DNA from: Zhengella mangrovi
Lineage (GTDB): Bacteria > Pseudomonadota > Alphaproteobacteria > Rhizobiales > Rhizobiaceae
Length of the DNA stretch: 64,000 nt
Assembly: GCF_002727065.1 (NCBI RefSeq)
Contig: NZ_PDVP01000002.1
Span: 124,001-188,000 of the forward strand
Reading direction: 5' to 3'
Under the pieces are notes generated by a model. It saw only the letters and a program-made list of their open reading frames with translations. It did no database searches and had not been told where the DNA came from. Every line of letters starts with the position of its first letter. The stretch's first letter is position 1. This document shows, piece after piece, positions 1 through 11,004 of the stretch. The position numbers and the translations under genes are program-made.

Positions 1-331
1 GGTCGGGATAGGCCTCGGCCACGGCCATCAGGCGACCGAGGGCCTGCGACAGCATGCCTTCGGCGGCCGCCCTTCCCGCGACGTCATCGGCCGGGACCGA
101 CTGCGCCCTGGTGCGCATCTCGGTCACGCGCTGCAGCGTTTCCTGCTCATGCGCGGCGTAGCCCTTCACCGTGTTGACGATGTTGGGGATCAGGTCGGCG
201 CGGCGCTTGAGCTGCACGTCAATGCCGGACCAAGCCTCGCGCACCATCTGGCGCGCCTTGACGAGGCCGTTGTAGGTCATGACCGCATAGAGCGCGAGCA
301 CGACGAGAATGCCAATGCCGATCAGGTCCAT
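1..331 (-). CDS. lemA: LemA family protein (5' part, runs off the window)
   Basis: The first 110 codons of a minus-strand gene whose 3' end lies beyond base 1. The start is the ATG at 331, preceded by a GGGGG-rich ribosome binding site. The product opens with one hydrophobic segment (about residues 2-19, LIGIGILVVLALY), followed by the LemA-type helical region with the motif NGLVKARQMVREAWSGIDVQ and the family-typical RRADLIPNIVNTVKGYA. LemA proteins are membrane-anchored with a soluble helical domain; their biochemical role is not settled. It lies downstream of pyrG on the same strand, about 67 bp away, and could be read from the same transcript. Family assignment is firm; function is not. 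Confidence 0.85.
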   Translation of the reverse strand, partial: MDLIGIGILVVLALYAVMTYNGLVKARQMVREAWSGIDVQLKRRADLIPNIVNTVKGYAAHEQETLQRVTEMRTRAQSVPADDVAGRAAAEGMLSQALGRLMAVAEAYPD

Positions 332-398
332 ACCGATTCCCCCTGTTCAAACCGGGCGAATGGTAACACCGCTTCGTGACAGTGTCGCGTGACGGCTG

Positions 399-2039
<1,641 letters not shown>

Positions 2040-2122
2040 TTATCGCGATGGAGCCGATTCCGCCAGTCAAAAAATTCCCGATCCTGAAATTTTCCACCTG
2101 TCTTGTCGGCCTGCCGGGCAAA

Positions 2123-2151
2123 CAAAAAGGCCGGCGCAGCGGCCGGCCTTT
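2123..2151 (-). terminator. Rho-independent terminator of the L,D-transpeptidase gene
   Basis: On the minus strand, a perfect 10-bp stem (AAAGGCCGGC with GCCGGCCTTT, positions 2126-2135 and 2142-2151) with a 6-nt loop is followed by a run of T. It sits 23 bp past the stop of the L,D-transpeptidase gene and separates it from pyrG. Confidence 0.85.
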
Positions 2152-2173
2152 CAAGGATTGGCTTAAAAGCGCG

Positions 2174-2908
2174 TCAGAGCACGACGACTTCGGCACCCAT
2201 CTTCACCTTCTCGAACAGTTCGATGACATGGGCATTGATCATCCGGAAGCAACCGTTCGACGAGGCCGTACCGATCGACTGCGGCGCCGTTGTGCCGTGG
2301 ATGCGGATATGGGTGTCGTTCTTGCCCTGGTAGAGGTAGATGGCGCGGGCGCCCAGCGGATTGTCCGGCCCGCCATCCATGCCGTCCTTGTATTTCCCGT
2401 ATTTTTCCGGCGACCGCTTGATCATGTCGGCGGTGGGAATCCAGCGGGGCCATTCCTGCTTGTCGCCCACGGTGGCACGCCCGGTGAAGCCGAGACCTTC
2501 CTTGCCGACAGCCACGCGGTAGCGCGTGGCACGGAACGGGCTCTCGACGTAGAACAGTTCCTTGGTGGCCGACTTGATGACGATGGTGCCCGGCTTGTAG
2601 CCGGCGAAGAGCACGGTCTGCGGCGCGAACTTCGCCTCGTATTTCGAATCGGGCGAAACCTTCGCCTTTTTCGTCGTCACAGCGGCGATCTTGCGGGAAA
2701 TCGCGGTCTTCTTCGCGGCTGCCTTCCTGGATTTCAGCGATTTCGCCTTCTTGCCGGTCCTCAGCGCGGACTGGGGCGTCTTGTTCAGGCTGGCGGACGG
2801 CTTGATGTCACGCTTGAACGCGCGCAGGTCGGTTTCGGCGCTGGCGGGCGAAATCCCGAGCAGGATCAGCGCGGCCAGAATGGCAAGAATGGTACGGAAC
2901 GGCGTCAT
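2174..2908 (-). CDS. L,D-transpeptidase (YkuD domain), secreted
   Basis: A 244-residue exported protein with a signal peptide (residues 1-24, ending PASA), a basic lysine-rich linker (about 50-85) and a C-terminal YkuD domain. The catalytic signature is present: HIRIHGT with His204 and SSNGCFRM with Cys220. Such enzymes form 3-3 peptide cross-links in peptidoglycan or attach outer-membrane proteins to it in the periplasm. The ATG at 2908 was chosen because it directly precedes the signal peptide; the open frame extends to a GTG at 2944. The basic linker may bind the wall or anionic polymers (inference). Alphaproteobacteria encode several paralogues, so no specific symbol is given. Confidence 0.93.
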   Translation of the reverse strand: MTPFRTILAILAALILLGISPASAETDLRAFKRDIKPSASLNKTPQSALRTGKKAKSLKSRKAAAKKTAISRKIAAVTTKKAKVSPDSKYEAKFAPQTVLFAGYKPGTIVIKSATKELFYVESPFRATRYRVAVGKEGLGFTGRATVGDKQEWPRWIPTADMIKRSPEKYGKYKDGMDGGPDNPLGARAIYLYQGKNDTHIRIHGTTAPQSIGTASSNGCFRMINAHVIELFEKVKMGAEVVVL

Positions 2909-3110
2909 GGCGAACTCGGCAATGGGGACGGCGCAGGCACGCACGTCGGGTTTTCAGGCATGGTGCGAATCTAGAAGAATCCGGGTCGAACCACAAGATC
3001 GAATCGCGCAATGCTTGCATGAAATTGCCCGCCCGCGTGGCGATGTGTGACGCCTGTCACCGGGCTGCATCACCTGTATCGCGCTGGACCGGCCAGGCGC
3101 AGCGGACAAG

Positions 3111-3143
3111 AAAAAAGCCGGCCCGCAAGTAGCGGACCGGCTT
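3111..3143 (-). terminator. Rho-independent terminator of thrS
   Basis: Twenty-four bases past the thrS stop, the minus strand carries a 12-bp stem (3132-3143 with 3115-3126, one G-T pair) with a 5-nt loop and a run of six T. Confidence 0.88.
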
Positions 3144-3166
3144 CTTCCCGATTGCAAGGGTGGGTG

Positions 3167-5176
3167 TCAGTTGATGCTGGCGACCCGTGCCTGCTGCCTG
3201 CGGCGCTGGTCGGGCGGGGTCGCCTCTTCCAGCAGGCGGTGCATGGCCTGCTCCACCGTCATCGACTCCTGGTCGCGCGAGCCGAGCCGGCGCAGGTTGA
3301 CCGTGCCTTCCTCCGCCTCGCGCTTGCCGCAGACGAGGATCACCGGGACCTTGGCGAGGCTGTGCTCGCGGACCTTGTAGTTGATCTTCTCGTTGCGCAG
3401 GTCCGCCTCCACCACGAGGCCGGCCTCCTTCAGCCGCGCGGCCACATCGCGCGCGTAGTCGTCGGCGTCGGAGGTGATCGTCGCGACCACGACCTGCGTC
3501 GGGGCGAACCACAGCGGCATGTGGCCGGCGTAGTTTTCCAGCAGGATGCCGAGGAAACGCTCCATGGACCCGCAGATGGCGCGGTGGATCATGACCGGCT
3601 GGCGCTTCTCCGACCGGTCGTCGATGTAGAAGGCACCGAAGCGCTCCGGCAGGTTGAAGTCGACCTGGGTGGTGCCGCACTGCCATTCGCGGCCGATGGC
3701 ATCCTTCAGGACATATTCGAACTTCGGCCCGTAGAAGGCACCCTCGCCCGGGTTGATGCCGGTCCTGATGCGGCCGCCGGACTTGTCCTCGATCTGCTTG
3801 AGGACCGCGGTCATCACCTCCTCGGCGTGATCCCAGTTCTCGTCGGAGCCGACGCGCTTTTCCGGCCGCGTGGACAGCAGCACCGTGATCTCGTCGAAGC
3901 CGAAGTCGGCATAGGTCGACAGGATCAGATCGTTGATGCGCATGCATTCGGAGGCGAGCTGCTCCTCGGTGCAGAAGATGTGGGCATCGTCCTGTGTGAA
4001 GCCGCGCACGCGCATCAGCCCGTGCAGCGCGCCGGACGGTTCGTAGCGGTGTACGTTGCCGAATTCCGCCAACTTGATCGGCAGTTCCTTGTAGGACTTC
4101 AGGCCGTGCTTGAAGATCTGAACGTGGCCGGGGCAGTTCATCGGCTTGATGGCGAAGACGCGGTGGTCGGCCTCCTCGTCATCGGGGTTGGTGAAGGCAT
4201 GGGCGGATTTCACCGCGAACATGTTCTCCTGGTACCAGCCCCAGTGGCCGGAGGTCTCCCACAGGCTCTTGTCGAGGATCTGCGGCGCGTTGACCTCGTC
4301 GTAGCCCTGCTCGTTCAGGCGGCGGCGCATGTAGGAGACGAGGCTCTGGAACATGCGCCAGCCCTTGGCGTGCCAGAAGACGACGCCGGGGCCCTCGTCC
4401 TGGAAATGGAACAGGTCCATCTCGCGTCCGAGCTTGCGGTGGTCGCGCTTCTCTGCCTCCTCCAGCATGTGGATGTAGTCTTCCAGCTGCTGCTGGTCGG
4501 CCCAGGCGGTGCCGTAGATGCGGGTCAGCATCGGGTTGTTGGAATCGCCGCGCCAGTAGGCGCCGGCGACCTTCATCAGCTTGAACGCCGTGCCGACCTG
4601 GCCGGTGGAGACCATGTGCGGGCCACGGCAGAGATCGAACCAGTCGCCCTGGTGGTAGATCTTGACGTCCTGGTCTTCCGGAATGGCGTCGACCAGTTCC
4701 ACCTTGAAGTTCTCGCCCTTGCCGGCAAACACGTCCTTTGCCTTGTTGCGCGACCAGACCTGCTTGGTGAACGGCCGGTTGCGCGCGATGATCTCCTTCA
4801 TCTTCTTCTCGATCTTCGGCAGATCGTCGGGCGTGAAGGGCTCGTTGCGGGCAAAATCGTAGTAGAAGCCGTTCTCGATCACCGGGCCGATGGTCACCTG
4901 GGTTCCCGGCCACAGTTCCTGCACGGCCTCGGCCATGACGTGGGCGGCATCGTGGCGGATGAGCTCCAGCGCGCGCGGATCATCGCGCGTCACGATCTCG
5001 ATTTCGCCGGCGTCCACGGGATCGGCGAGATCGCGCAACTCGCCGTCGAGCGCAATCGCGACGGCCTTCTTGGCCAGCGATTTCGAGATGCTCTCGGCGA
5101 CATCGCGGCCGGTCGCGCCGGCGGGATAGTCGCGCCGGGAACCATCGGGAAATGTCAGGGATACGGCATCGGCCAT
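3167..5176 (-). CDS. thrS: Threonyl-tRNA synthetase
   Basis: A 669-residue class II aminoacyl-tRNA synthetase charging tRNA-Thr. It has the usual order: N-terminal TGS domain ([18 protein letters not shown]), second additional editing domain with the conserved [11 protein letters not shown] region, catalytic core including [13 protein letters not shown] and [14 protein letters not shown], and a C-terminal anticodon-binding domain ([14 protein letters not shown]). Editing-domain and zinc-site His/Cys residues appear intact. The open frame reads 40 codons further upstream, but the ATG at 5176 matches the family N terminus. The gene stands alone: a terminator follows it and the 193-bp upstream gap is divergent to a LysM gene. 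Confidence 0.98.
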   Translation of the reverse strand: MADAVSLTFPDGSRRDYPAGATGRDVAESISKSLAKKAVAIALDGELRDLADPVDAGEIEIVTRDDPRALELIRHDAAHVMAEAVQELWPGTQVTIGPVIENGFYYDFARNEPFTPDDLPKIEKKMKEIIARNRPFTKQVWSRNKAKDVFAGKGENFKVELVDAIPEDQDVKIYHQGDWFDLCRGPHMVSTGQVGTAFKLMKVAGAYWRGDSNNPMLTRIYGTAWADQQQLEDYIHMLEEAEKRDHRKLGREMDLFHFQDEGPGVVFWHAKGWRMFQSLVSYMRRRLNEQGYDEVNAPQILDKSLWETSGHWGWYQENMFAVKSAHAFTNPDDEEADHRVFAIKPMNCPGHVQIFKHGLKSYKELPIKLAEFGNVHRYEPSGALHGLMRVRGFTQDDAHIFCTEEQLASECMRINDLILSTYADFGFDEITVLLSTRPEKRVGSDENWDHAEEVMTAVLKQIEDKSGGRIRTGINPGEGAFYGPKFEYVLKDAIGREWQCGTTQVDFNLPERFGAFYIDDRSEKRQPVMIHRAICGSMERFLGILLENYAGHMPLWFAPTQVVVATITSDADDYARDVAARLKEAGLVVEADLRNEKINYKVREHSLAKVPVILVCGKREAEEGTVNLRRLGSRDQESMTVEQAMHRLLEEATPPDQRRRQQARVASIN

Positions 5177-5369
5177 GGGTCTGTCTCCTGTTGTCCAGTC
5201 CCGCCTACGGTCGCGGGTGGGTTTTCGGCCCTGATGCGCGGGCCGGATTCGCGGCCTATCTAGCCATCCGGGTCCGCCCCGTAAAGAGCGGGGCAATGAT
5301 ATCGGTCACTGACAGCGACAATTCGTCCGGCCTAAGGTTTGCCGGCGGGGAGCGAACAGGAGCCATGTC

Positions 5370-5864
5370 ATGAACATCGAAATCCTGCAGCCCCGGCCAT
5401 GGGACCTCGTCGGGTCCACCATCCTGATCGCCGGCAATGCCGTCGCCTTCGAGGGCCACCTGACGATCCGGGTGTCGGAAGGCCATGCCGAGTACACCGG
5501 CACCGCAGCCGCCGGCGCGACATCTATCCGGCCCTTCCAGGGGTCGGTCACCATTCCGCCCGGCCCGGCCTTCATGCTCAACCGCCTGTTCGTCACCGTG
5601 ACGGACGATTCCGGCGGCGGCGATGGCGGGACCCCGCCGACAGTCGTCGTTCCCGTGCTCTACGGCCCGATGATCCTCGACGGCTATGCCGGCTACTGGC
5701 AGCACACCGTGGCCAGCGGAGAAACGCTGTCGTCGATCGCCAGGGACTATTTCGAGGGCGACGCGTCGCAATACACCGTCATCCACCAGGCCAACCAGCA
5801 CATCATCTCCAACCCGGACCTGATCGTTCCCGGCCAGGTGCTGCGCATACCCCGCACCGCGTGA
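5370..5864 (+). CDS. Gmad2-like immunoglobulin-fold protein with C-terminal LysM domain
   Basis: A 164-residue protein with an N-terminal beta-rich region (about 2-100) resembling the Gmad2 immunoglobulin-like domain first named from spore germination proteins (NIEILQPRPWDLVGSTILIAGNAVAFEGHL pattern split over residues 2-30), a glycine-rich linker and a C-terminal LysM (about 108-162: TVASGETLSSIARDYF, then ISNPDLIVPGQVLRIP). LysM suggests binding to peptidoglycan or related glycans. No signal peptide or membrane segment is visible at the chosen ATG (AGGAG seven bases upstream), so export is unexplained. Domain calls come from pattern recognition; the function is unknown. Confidence 0.8.
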   Translation: MNIEILQPRPWDLVGSTILIAGNAVAFEGHLTIRVSEGHAEYTGTAAAGATSIRPFQGSVTIPPGPAFMLNRLFVTVTDDSGGGDGGTPPTVVVPVLYGPMILDGYAGYWQHTVASGETLSSIARDYFEGDASQYTVIHQANQHIISNPDLIVPGQVLRIPRTA

Positions 5865-5873
5865 TGCGCCGTC

Positions 5874-6221
5874 TCAGTGGCCGTGATCGTGGCGGTGGCG
5901 GCCATTGCGCCAGAAGCGCCACGGCGTCCACCAGTGCTGATCGGGCGCCAGCACCTCGGGCACGTTGTCAATACCGCAGGTGCCGCCGGGACCGCAGCGC
6001 CCGACGCGGAACAGCGTCAGCCAGCCGCCGTTCCACAGGCCATGGCGGGCAATGGCCTCGTATCCGTATTCGGAACAGGTCGGCATGTGGCGGCAGGAAT
6101 TGCCGATGAAGCCGGACAGCGTGAGCTGGTAGAGCCGGATGAACCCGGTGCCGAACAGGCGGCCGGGCGTCTTCGGCCACGCGCCGGCCCAGTTTCGTCC
6201 GCGGTGGCCGATAGTGGTCAT
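5874..6221 (-). CDS. yidD: Membrane protein insertion efficiency factor YidD
   Basis: A 115-residue YidD family protein: small, with one amphipathic/membrane-associated N-terminal helix and the family hallmarks YQLTLSGFIGNSCRHMPTCSEYGYEAI (cysteines at 43 and 49) and GRCGPGGTCGIDNVPEV. YidD proteins assist insertion of inner-membrane proteins by the YidC pathway. The C terminus is His/Arg-rich (NGRHRHDHGH). The ATG at 6221 lies two bases after the stop of the IscU-like gene, so the two are almost certainly cotranscribed and translationally linked. Here yidD is away from the rnpA-yidC neighbourhood it occupies in many bacteria. Confidence 0.95.
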   Translation of the reverse strand: MTTIGHRGRNWAGAWPKTPGRLFGTGFIRLYQLTLSGFIGNSCRHMPTCSEYGYEAIARHGLWNGGWLTLFRVGRCGPGGTCGIDNVPEVLAPDQHWWTPWRFWRNGRHRHDHGH

Positions 6222-6223
6222 GG

Positions 6224-6664
6224 TCAGGCGGCAGCCGCCTTCCGGTCGATCTGGTCGAGGCAGTCGACCACGGCATCGAAGGTCAGCATGGTGGAGGCAT
6301 GACGTGCCTTGTAATCGCGCACGGGCTCCATGTATTTCAGGTCGGCGAAGCGGCCTTCCGGCGGCGGACCGTTCTCCTTGAGCATCCTGCGCATGGTCTC
6401 GCGGACCTGGCGCAGTTCGTCCGCCGTGGCACCGACGATGTTCTGCGCCATGATGGACGACGAGGCCTGGCCAAGCGCACAGGCCTTCACGTCGTGCGCG
6501 AAACCGGTCACCACACCGTCGTTCACCTTGAGATCGACCGTCACGGTCGATCCGCAGAGCTTGGAATGGGCCGTCGCCGTGGCGTCGGGGTCGGCCAGGC
6601 GCGGCATGCGCGGGATGTTGCCGGCAAACCCGAGGATCTTGGCATTGTAGACGTCGTCGATCAT
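6224..6664 (-). CDS. IscU/NifU-N-like iron-sulfur cluster scaffold
   Basis: A 146-residue IscU-fold protein with the three expected cysteines: Cys37 (KLCGST), Cys62 ([12 protein letters not shown]) and Cys135 (VVDCLDQ). Such proteins hold nascent Fe-S clusters or pass sulfur on. The sequence is nearer the SufU/NifU-N-like stand-alone scaffold of alphaproteobacteria than canonical IscU, and no iscS or hscAB lies nearby, so its partner is probably the SUF system elsewhere (inference). It heads the scaffold-yidD pair and has a plausible promoter at 6741-6770. Confidence 0.9.
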   Translation of the reverse strand: MIDDVYNAKILGFAGNIPRMPRLADPDATATAHSKLCGSTVTVDLKVNDGVVTGFAHDVKACALGQASSSIMAQNIVGATADELRQVRETMRRMLKENGPPPEGRFADLKYMEPVRDYKARHASTMLTFDAVVDCLDQIDRKAAAA

Positions 6665-6740
6665 GACCGCTTCGTCCTTCTTGACGCGTTCGGCAAGACA
6701 AATGCCGCGGAACGCATCTTTGATTTCGTCACTCGCAGAC

Positions 6741-6770
6741 TATATAAGGTCTGGTCAGGCCGCGCGGCAA
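6741..6770 (-). promoter_or_regulatory. Probable sigma-70-type promoter for the IscU-like/yidD pair
   Basis: On the minus strand, TTGCCG (6770-6765) and TATATA (6746-6741) are separated by 18 bp, placing a start of transcription near 6734, about 70 bp upstream of the gene at 6664. The -10 region lies within a short imperfect dyad (AGAC...GTCT, 6737-6752), which could be an operator; no regulator was identified. Confidence 0.55.
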
Positions 6771-6917
6771 GCTGTGCGAAGGAACAGCATCACCCAAGGC
6801 CGGCAGGAAACGCCGCAGGTCGGCAGGTTTCGGAAAATTCCGGAAAACCGTTGCAGGCAGTGGTCCGTTCAACTCGTTCCTCCGTATCTTGAGAGGAACT
6901 ACGGGAGACGCCTCGTC

Positions 6918-7559
6918 ATGGATGCCATCGTTACCAACATTTCTTCCCTGACCGACACCATCAAGACAGACACAATGGAAGACCGGCCGAGCCGCGAAGA
7001 AGCGGAAGCCGCCGTGCGCACCCTGTTGCGCTGGGTCGGCGACAACCCGGATCGCGAGGGCCTCCTCGACACGCCCGCCCGCGTGGTCAAGGCGTACGAG
7101 GAGATGTTCTCCGGCTACGGCGCCAACGCCGCCGAGGAACTGGGCCGCACCTTCGAGGAAGTGGCGGGCTATGACGACATGGTCATCGTGCGCGACATCC
7201 AGTTCCATTCCCATTGCGAACATCACATGGTGCCGATCATCGGCCGCGCCCATGTCGGCTACCTGCCGGACGGCAAGGTGCTCGGCCTGTCGAAGATCGC
7301 GCGCGTGGTACACATCTTCGCCCGCCGCCTGCAGACCCAGGAAGCGATGACGGCGCAGATTGCCGCCACCATCCAGGACGTGCTAAATCCGCGCGGCGTC
7401 GCGGTGCTGATCGAGGCCGAGCACATGTGCATGGCCATGCGCGGCATCCGCCAGCAGGGGTCGACCACCACGACCTCCACCTTCACCGGCGCCTTCCGCG
7501 ACAACCCGGAAGAGCAGGTGCGCTTCTTCACCCTGGCACGGGACATGGGCCGCCGCTGA
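6918..7559 (+). CDS. folE: GTP cyclohydrolase I (FolE1)
   Basis: A 213-residue type I GTP cyclohydrolase, which opens GTP to 7,8-dihydroneopterin triphosphate, first step of tetrahydrofolate synthesis and source of queuosine precursors. The zinc-site residues are present in [12 protein letters not shown] (Cys plus His) and in [10 protein letters not shown] (second Cys), followed by the [13 protein letters not shown] region typical of the active site. The ATG at 6918 follows GAGAGG and GGGAG elements and fits the family length; the frame stays open 85 codons upstream but that region holds the divergent promoter. The next gene is hisI, 41 bp on, probably cotranscribed. Confidence 0.97.
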   Translation: MDAIVTNISSLTDTIKTDTMEDRPSREEAEAAVRTLLRWVGDNPDREGLLDTPARVVKAYEEMFSGYGANAAEELGRTFEEVAGYDDMVIVRDIQFHSHCEHHMVPIIGRAHVGYLPDGKVLGLSKIARVVHIFARRLQTQEAMTAQIAATIQDVLNPRGVAVLIEAEHMCMAMRGIRQQGSTTTTSTFTGAFRDNPEEQVRFFTLARDMGRR

Positions 7560-7600
7560 GGCGCCAGCCGGTTCCGAGCCGCCGCGACACGGGACCGGCC

Positions 7601-8059
7601 ATGACCGATACCGCCTTCAAGGCCCCCTCTTCCGACAAGCATGTCCTCGAGACCGGCGCGGATTTCACGCCGCGCTTCGATGCCAACGGGCTCGTCACCG
7701 CCGTCGTGACGGATGCGGACGACGGCGAACTGCTGATGGTCGCCTTCATGAACGCCGAAGCCCTGGCGCTGACACTCGAAACCGGGCTGGCGCATTACTG
7801 GTCGCGGTCGCGCAAGGCCTTGTGGAAGAAGGGCGAGACCTCCGGAAACATGCAGGAGGTGGTCGAGATGCGCACCGACTGCGACCAGGACGCGGTCTGG
7901 CTGAAGGTTCGCGTTGGCGGACACGATGCGACCTGCCACACAGGCAAGCGGTCCTGCTTCTACCGCATCGCATCGCTCGCGGACGGCGGGCCGCATCTCG
8001 CCGACGACGGCACACCGCGGCGATTTGACGCCGAAACCGTCTACGGAAAAGACCAGTAA
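7601..8059 (+). CDS. hisI: Phosphoribosyl-AMP cyclohydrolase
   Basis: A 152-residue HisI, which hydrolyses phosphoribosyl-AMP in histidine biosynthesis. It is a stand-alone cyclohydrolase without the HisE domain, the usual arrangement in alphaproteobacteria. Metal-binding elements are visible: [11 protein letters not shown] with the DCDQD motif and the downstream cysteines of [13 protein letters not shown]. The [19 protein letters not shown] substrate-binding stretch is intact. It is linked to folE; both enzymes hydrolyse a purine ring, but they serve different pathways and the linkage is probably historical. Confidence 0.97.
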   Translation: MTDTAFKAPSSDKHVLETGADFTPRFDANGLVTAVVTDADDGELLMVAFMNAEALALTLETGLAHYWSRSRKALWKKGETSGNMQEVVEMRTDCDQDAVWLKVRVGGHDATCHTGKRSCFYRIASLADGGPHLADDGTPRRFDAETVYGKDQ

Positions 8060-8153
8060 CGCGGCAGTTGCCGAAAAACCGGCCGATTTGATTCCGAATT
8101 TACCAGTCGTTGAATAAAATCAGCGATACTGGAAATATCGATAGGAGGCTGGC

Positions 8154-9125
8154 ATGCAGCTCTGGGCCATGTCCCACAAGGAAAAGCCTGCCGCGCACAC
8201 AGGGGCGCCGCCCCCGGTCCTGACCCAGGATCCGCCAGCCCCTGCCCCCGCTTCACGGAAGAAGGGAATCGCGCTTGCCCTCGGCGGCGGCGCTGCCCGC
8301 GGCTGGGCCCATATCGGCGTTCTGCGCGCGCTCGATGAGGCGGAGGTGCCGGTGGGCATGATTGCCGGAACCTCGATCGGCGCACTGGTCGGCGGCTGCT
8401 ACCTTGCCGGAAAGCTGGACGAACTGGAAGAATTCGCGCGCAGCCTGACGCGGCGCCGGCTGCTGGGCCTGCTCGACCTGAACTTCGGCGGCAACGGCCT
8501 GCTTGGCGGCATGCGGCTGGACGCACGGATGCGCGAACACATGGAAGGCCTGACCTTCAAGGATCTGCCGGCCCCCTTTGTCTGCGTGGCGACCGAGATC
8601 ATGACCGGCCACGAGATCTGGCTGCACAGCGGCTCGCTGATCACCGCCATGCGCGCGTCCTACGCGCTGCCCGGCGTCTTCGAACCCGTCGTCAGCAATG
8701 GACGCACGCTGGTCGACGGGGCGCTGGTCAACCCGGTGCCGGTGTCGGTCTGCCGGGCCTACGAGCAGCGGCTGGTGATCGCCGTGAACCTGCACTACGA
8801 CCTGTTCGGCCGTGCTGCGGTGGTGAAGCACGCGGCAACGGCCGCGGACAACGACGACGCCGAGGCGGCGGAAACACCGCCGGCCAACGAGAAACCGGCA
8901 CGGCTCGGCATCACCGGCGTCATGGTGGAAGCCTTCAACATCATCCAGGACCGCATCTCGCGGGCCCGCCTGGCGGGCGATCCGCCGGACCTGTCGCTTT
9001 TCCCGGCGCTCTCGCAGGTCGGCCTGACGGAATTTCACCGCGCCGCCGAAGCCATCGAGCTGGGCTATGCCGAAACGATGCACCGTATGGCCGACATCAA
9101 GCGGCTCCAGTCCGTCAGCGTCTGA
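8154..9125 (+). CDS. Patatin-like phospholipase/esterase (RssA-type)
   Basis: A 323-residue patatin-domain serine hydrolase. The oxyanion loop GGGAARG (44-50), nucleophile elbow GTSIG with Ser74 and catalytic Asp188 in VDGALVNP form the Ser-Asp dyad. The first 35 residues are Pro/Ala-rich and carry no signal peptide, so the enzyme is predicted cytosolic or peripheral. It resembles bacterial RssA-like patatins; substrate unknown. AGGAGG sits seven bases before the ATG at 8154, supporting that start over the internal ATG at 8169. The gene converges on recJ, the two stop codons being only 3 bp apart. Confidence 0.9.
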   Translation: MQLWAMSHKEKPAAHTGAPPPVLTQDPPAPAPASRKKGIALALGGGAARGWAHIGVLRALDEAEVPVGMIAGTSIGALVGGCYLAGKLDELEEFARSLTRRRLLGLLDLNFGGNGLLGGMRLDARMREHMEGLTFKDLPAPFVCVATEIMTGHEIWLHSGSLITAMRASYALPGVFEPVVSNGRTLVDGALVNPVPVSVCRAYEQRLVIAVNLHYDLFGRAAVVKHAATAADNDDAEAAETPPANEKPARLGITGVMVEAFNIIQDRISRARLAGDPPDLSLFPALSQVGLTEFHRAAEAIELGYAETMHRMADIKRLQSVSV

Positions 9126-9128
9126 TCG

Positions 9129-10916
9129 TCACCCGATCTCCGCCGCATCCAGCAGCCGGTACTGCACCCGCACCTGCCCGTTCCAGTGATTGAGGCCGAG
9201 CGTCCCGGCCGTGTGGATCATCCGGCCGCGGCTCGCCGCCAGGAAGCGTCCCAGGTCCGTGTCGGCGGCACGAAAGGCCATGGCATCGATGCGCCGGCCG
9301 GTCTGCGACTGCAGCGAGACGCGCAAATGCGCGCCGGCATTGCCCACCGGCTGGACCGCCGTGACCGTGTGGCGCGGCATGGCAAAAACGGGCTGAGCAT
9401 GGCCAGCACCGTAAGGCCCGGCCTGTTCGAGCAGGTCCATCAGCTTTACCGTGGCGCCGTCAGCCGTCAGCGCGGCGTCGATCTTGAGCGACTGGGTGGC
9501 GACGAGCTGGTCGACCGCTGCCCGTGAACGTTCCTCGAAAAATGCCCGCAGATCGCCAAGGCGCGCCCGCTCGACCGTGATGCCGGCCGCCATGGCATGG
9601 CCGCCGCCCTTGACCAGCAGACCCTCCCTGACAGCCTCGCCGACGAGGCGGCCGAGATCGAAGCCGGGGATCGACCGGCCCGACCCCGTGCCCCGGCCGT
9701 TCACGTCGAAGGCGATGGCGAAGGCGGGACGGCGGGCAAAGTCCTTCAGGCGCGAGGCGATCAGCCCGGCGATTCCCGGGTGCCAGTCGGTGCTTTCGGT
9801 GACGAGCACGGCCGGACCGGCGCCGTGCAGCATTTCCGCCTCGGCCTGGGCGCGGGCATCGGCCAGCATGGCCTGCTCCATGGCCTGGCGTTCCTGGTTC
9901 AGCGCATCCAGACGGCCGGCGATCTCGCGCGTTTCGCCTGGATCGTCGCTCGCCAGCAGGCGGCTGCCGAGGGCGGCGTCGCCAATCCGTCCACCGGCAT
10001 TGATCCGCGGTCCGAGGGCGAAACCGAAATGCCAGGGGGCGATGGGTTCGCCGATGCGCGCAACGGCGGCCAGCGCCGCCATGCCGGGCGTGTGAAGGCT
10101 GCGGGCCACCTGGACACCCTTGGTCACGAAGGCGCGGTTGACGCCTTTCAGCGGCACGACATCGCAAACCGTGGCCATGGCGACGAGATCGAGCATGCCG
10201 AGAAGGTCCGGCGGCGGCTTGCCCCTGCGCGCGCGGATCAGGCTCGACACGCGCACCAGTGCCAGGAAGACGACGCCCGCGGCACACAGGTGCCCTTGTC
10301 CGGACAGATCGTCGTCGCGGTTGGGATTGACCACGGCGGTCGCGCCGGCTGGCGGCTCAGCCAGCATCTGGTGGTGATCGAGCACGACGACATCGGCGCC
10401 CGCCCCGACGGCGGCGGCGATGGCCTCGGCGCTGTTGGAGCCGCAGTCGACGGTGACGATCAGGCCGGCGCCGCGGCCGCGCAGGTCGCGCATGGCGGCG
10501 GGATTGGGCCCGTAACCCTCGAAGATCCGGTCGGGGATGTAGATCTCGTGGGGAACGCCGAAATGGTTGAGATAGCGGCTCATCAGCGCCGAGGAAACGG
10601 CGCCGTCGACGTCGTAGTCGCCGAAGATCGCCACGCGTTCGCCGTTGACGATCGCGGCGGCAATGCGCTCGGCGGCGGCGTCCATGGCGGTCAGGCTGGA
10701 CGGATCGGGCATGAGGTCGCGGATGGTCGGCTGCAGGAACCGTTCAGCATCCTGCAGCAACACACCCCGACCTGCCATGACGCGGGCGACGAGATCGTCG
10801 ATGCCGTGGGTCTGGGCCATGGCGAGCGCGACATTCTCCTCCGCCGGCCCCAGGCGGGACCGCCAGGCCATGCCGGAGGCCGACTGCCGGACATTCAGGA
10901 AATAGGTCTTGTCCAT
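9129..10916 (-). CDS. recJ: Single-stranded-DNA-specific exonuclease RecJ
   Basis: A 595-residue RecJ, the 5'-3' single-strand exonuclease of RecF-pathway recombination and mismatch repair. DHH-domain motifs are visible: VAIFGDYDVDGAVSSAL, TVDCGS, VVVLDHHQ with the name-giving DHH, and the later DHHA1 region with GRSIPGFDLG and VKGGGHAMAAG. A C-terminal OB-like region (GPYGAGHAQPVFAMP onward) completes the protein. The ATG at 10916 was preferred to one 51 bp upstream because it matches the family N terminus. In related genomes recJ commonly follows glpX; here a transporter gene separates them. Confidence 0.97.
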   Translation of the reverse strand: MDKTYFLNVRQSASGMAWRSRLGPAEENVALAMAQTHGIDDLVARVMAGRGVLLQDAERFLQPTIRDLMPDPSSLTAMDAAAERIAAAIVNGERVAIFGDYDVDGAVSSALMSRYLNHFGVPHEIYIPDRIFEGYGPNPAAMRDLRGRGAGLIVTVDCGSNSAEAIAAAVGAGADVVVLDHHQMLAEPPAGATAVVNPNRDDDLSGQGHLCAAGVVFLALVRVSSLIRARRGKPPPDLLGMLDLVAMATVCDVVPLKGVNRAFVTKGVQVARSLHTPGMAALAAVARIGEPIAPWHFGFALGPRINAGGRIGDAALGSRLLASDDPGETREIAGRLDALNQERQAMEQAMLADARAQAEAEMLHGAGPAVLVTESTDWHPGIAGLIASRLKDFARRPAFAIAFDVNGRGTGSGRSIPGFDLGRLVGEAVREGLLVKGGGHAMAAGITVERARLGDLRAFFEERSRAAVDQLVATQSLKIDAALTADGATVKLMDLLEQAGPYGAGHAQPVFAMPRHTVTAVQPVGNAGAHLRVSLQSQTGRRIDAMAFRAADTDLGRFLAASRGRMIHTAGTLGLNHWNGQVRVQYRLLDAAEIG

Positions 10917-11004
10917 GGCCGCGTGTCCGCTCGTGATTCGGTTCGCGCCGGAGAATGCCCGCCGCACCGGCGCGATGGCAAGCGCGGCTCCAGCGGGGCG
11001 CCGT

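Noticed and set aside
3047-5263. 738-codon plus-strand frame opposite thrS
   Set aside because: Antisense of a clear thrS gene; composition rich in Val/Asp/Arg/Gly typical of GC-rich shadows.
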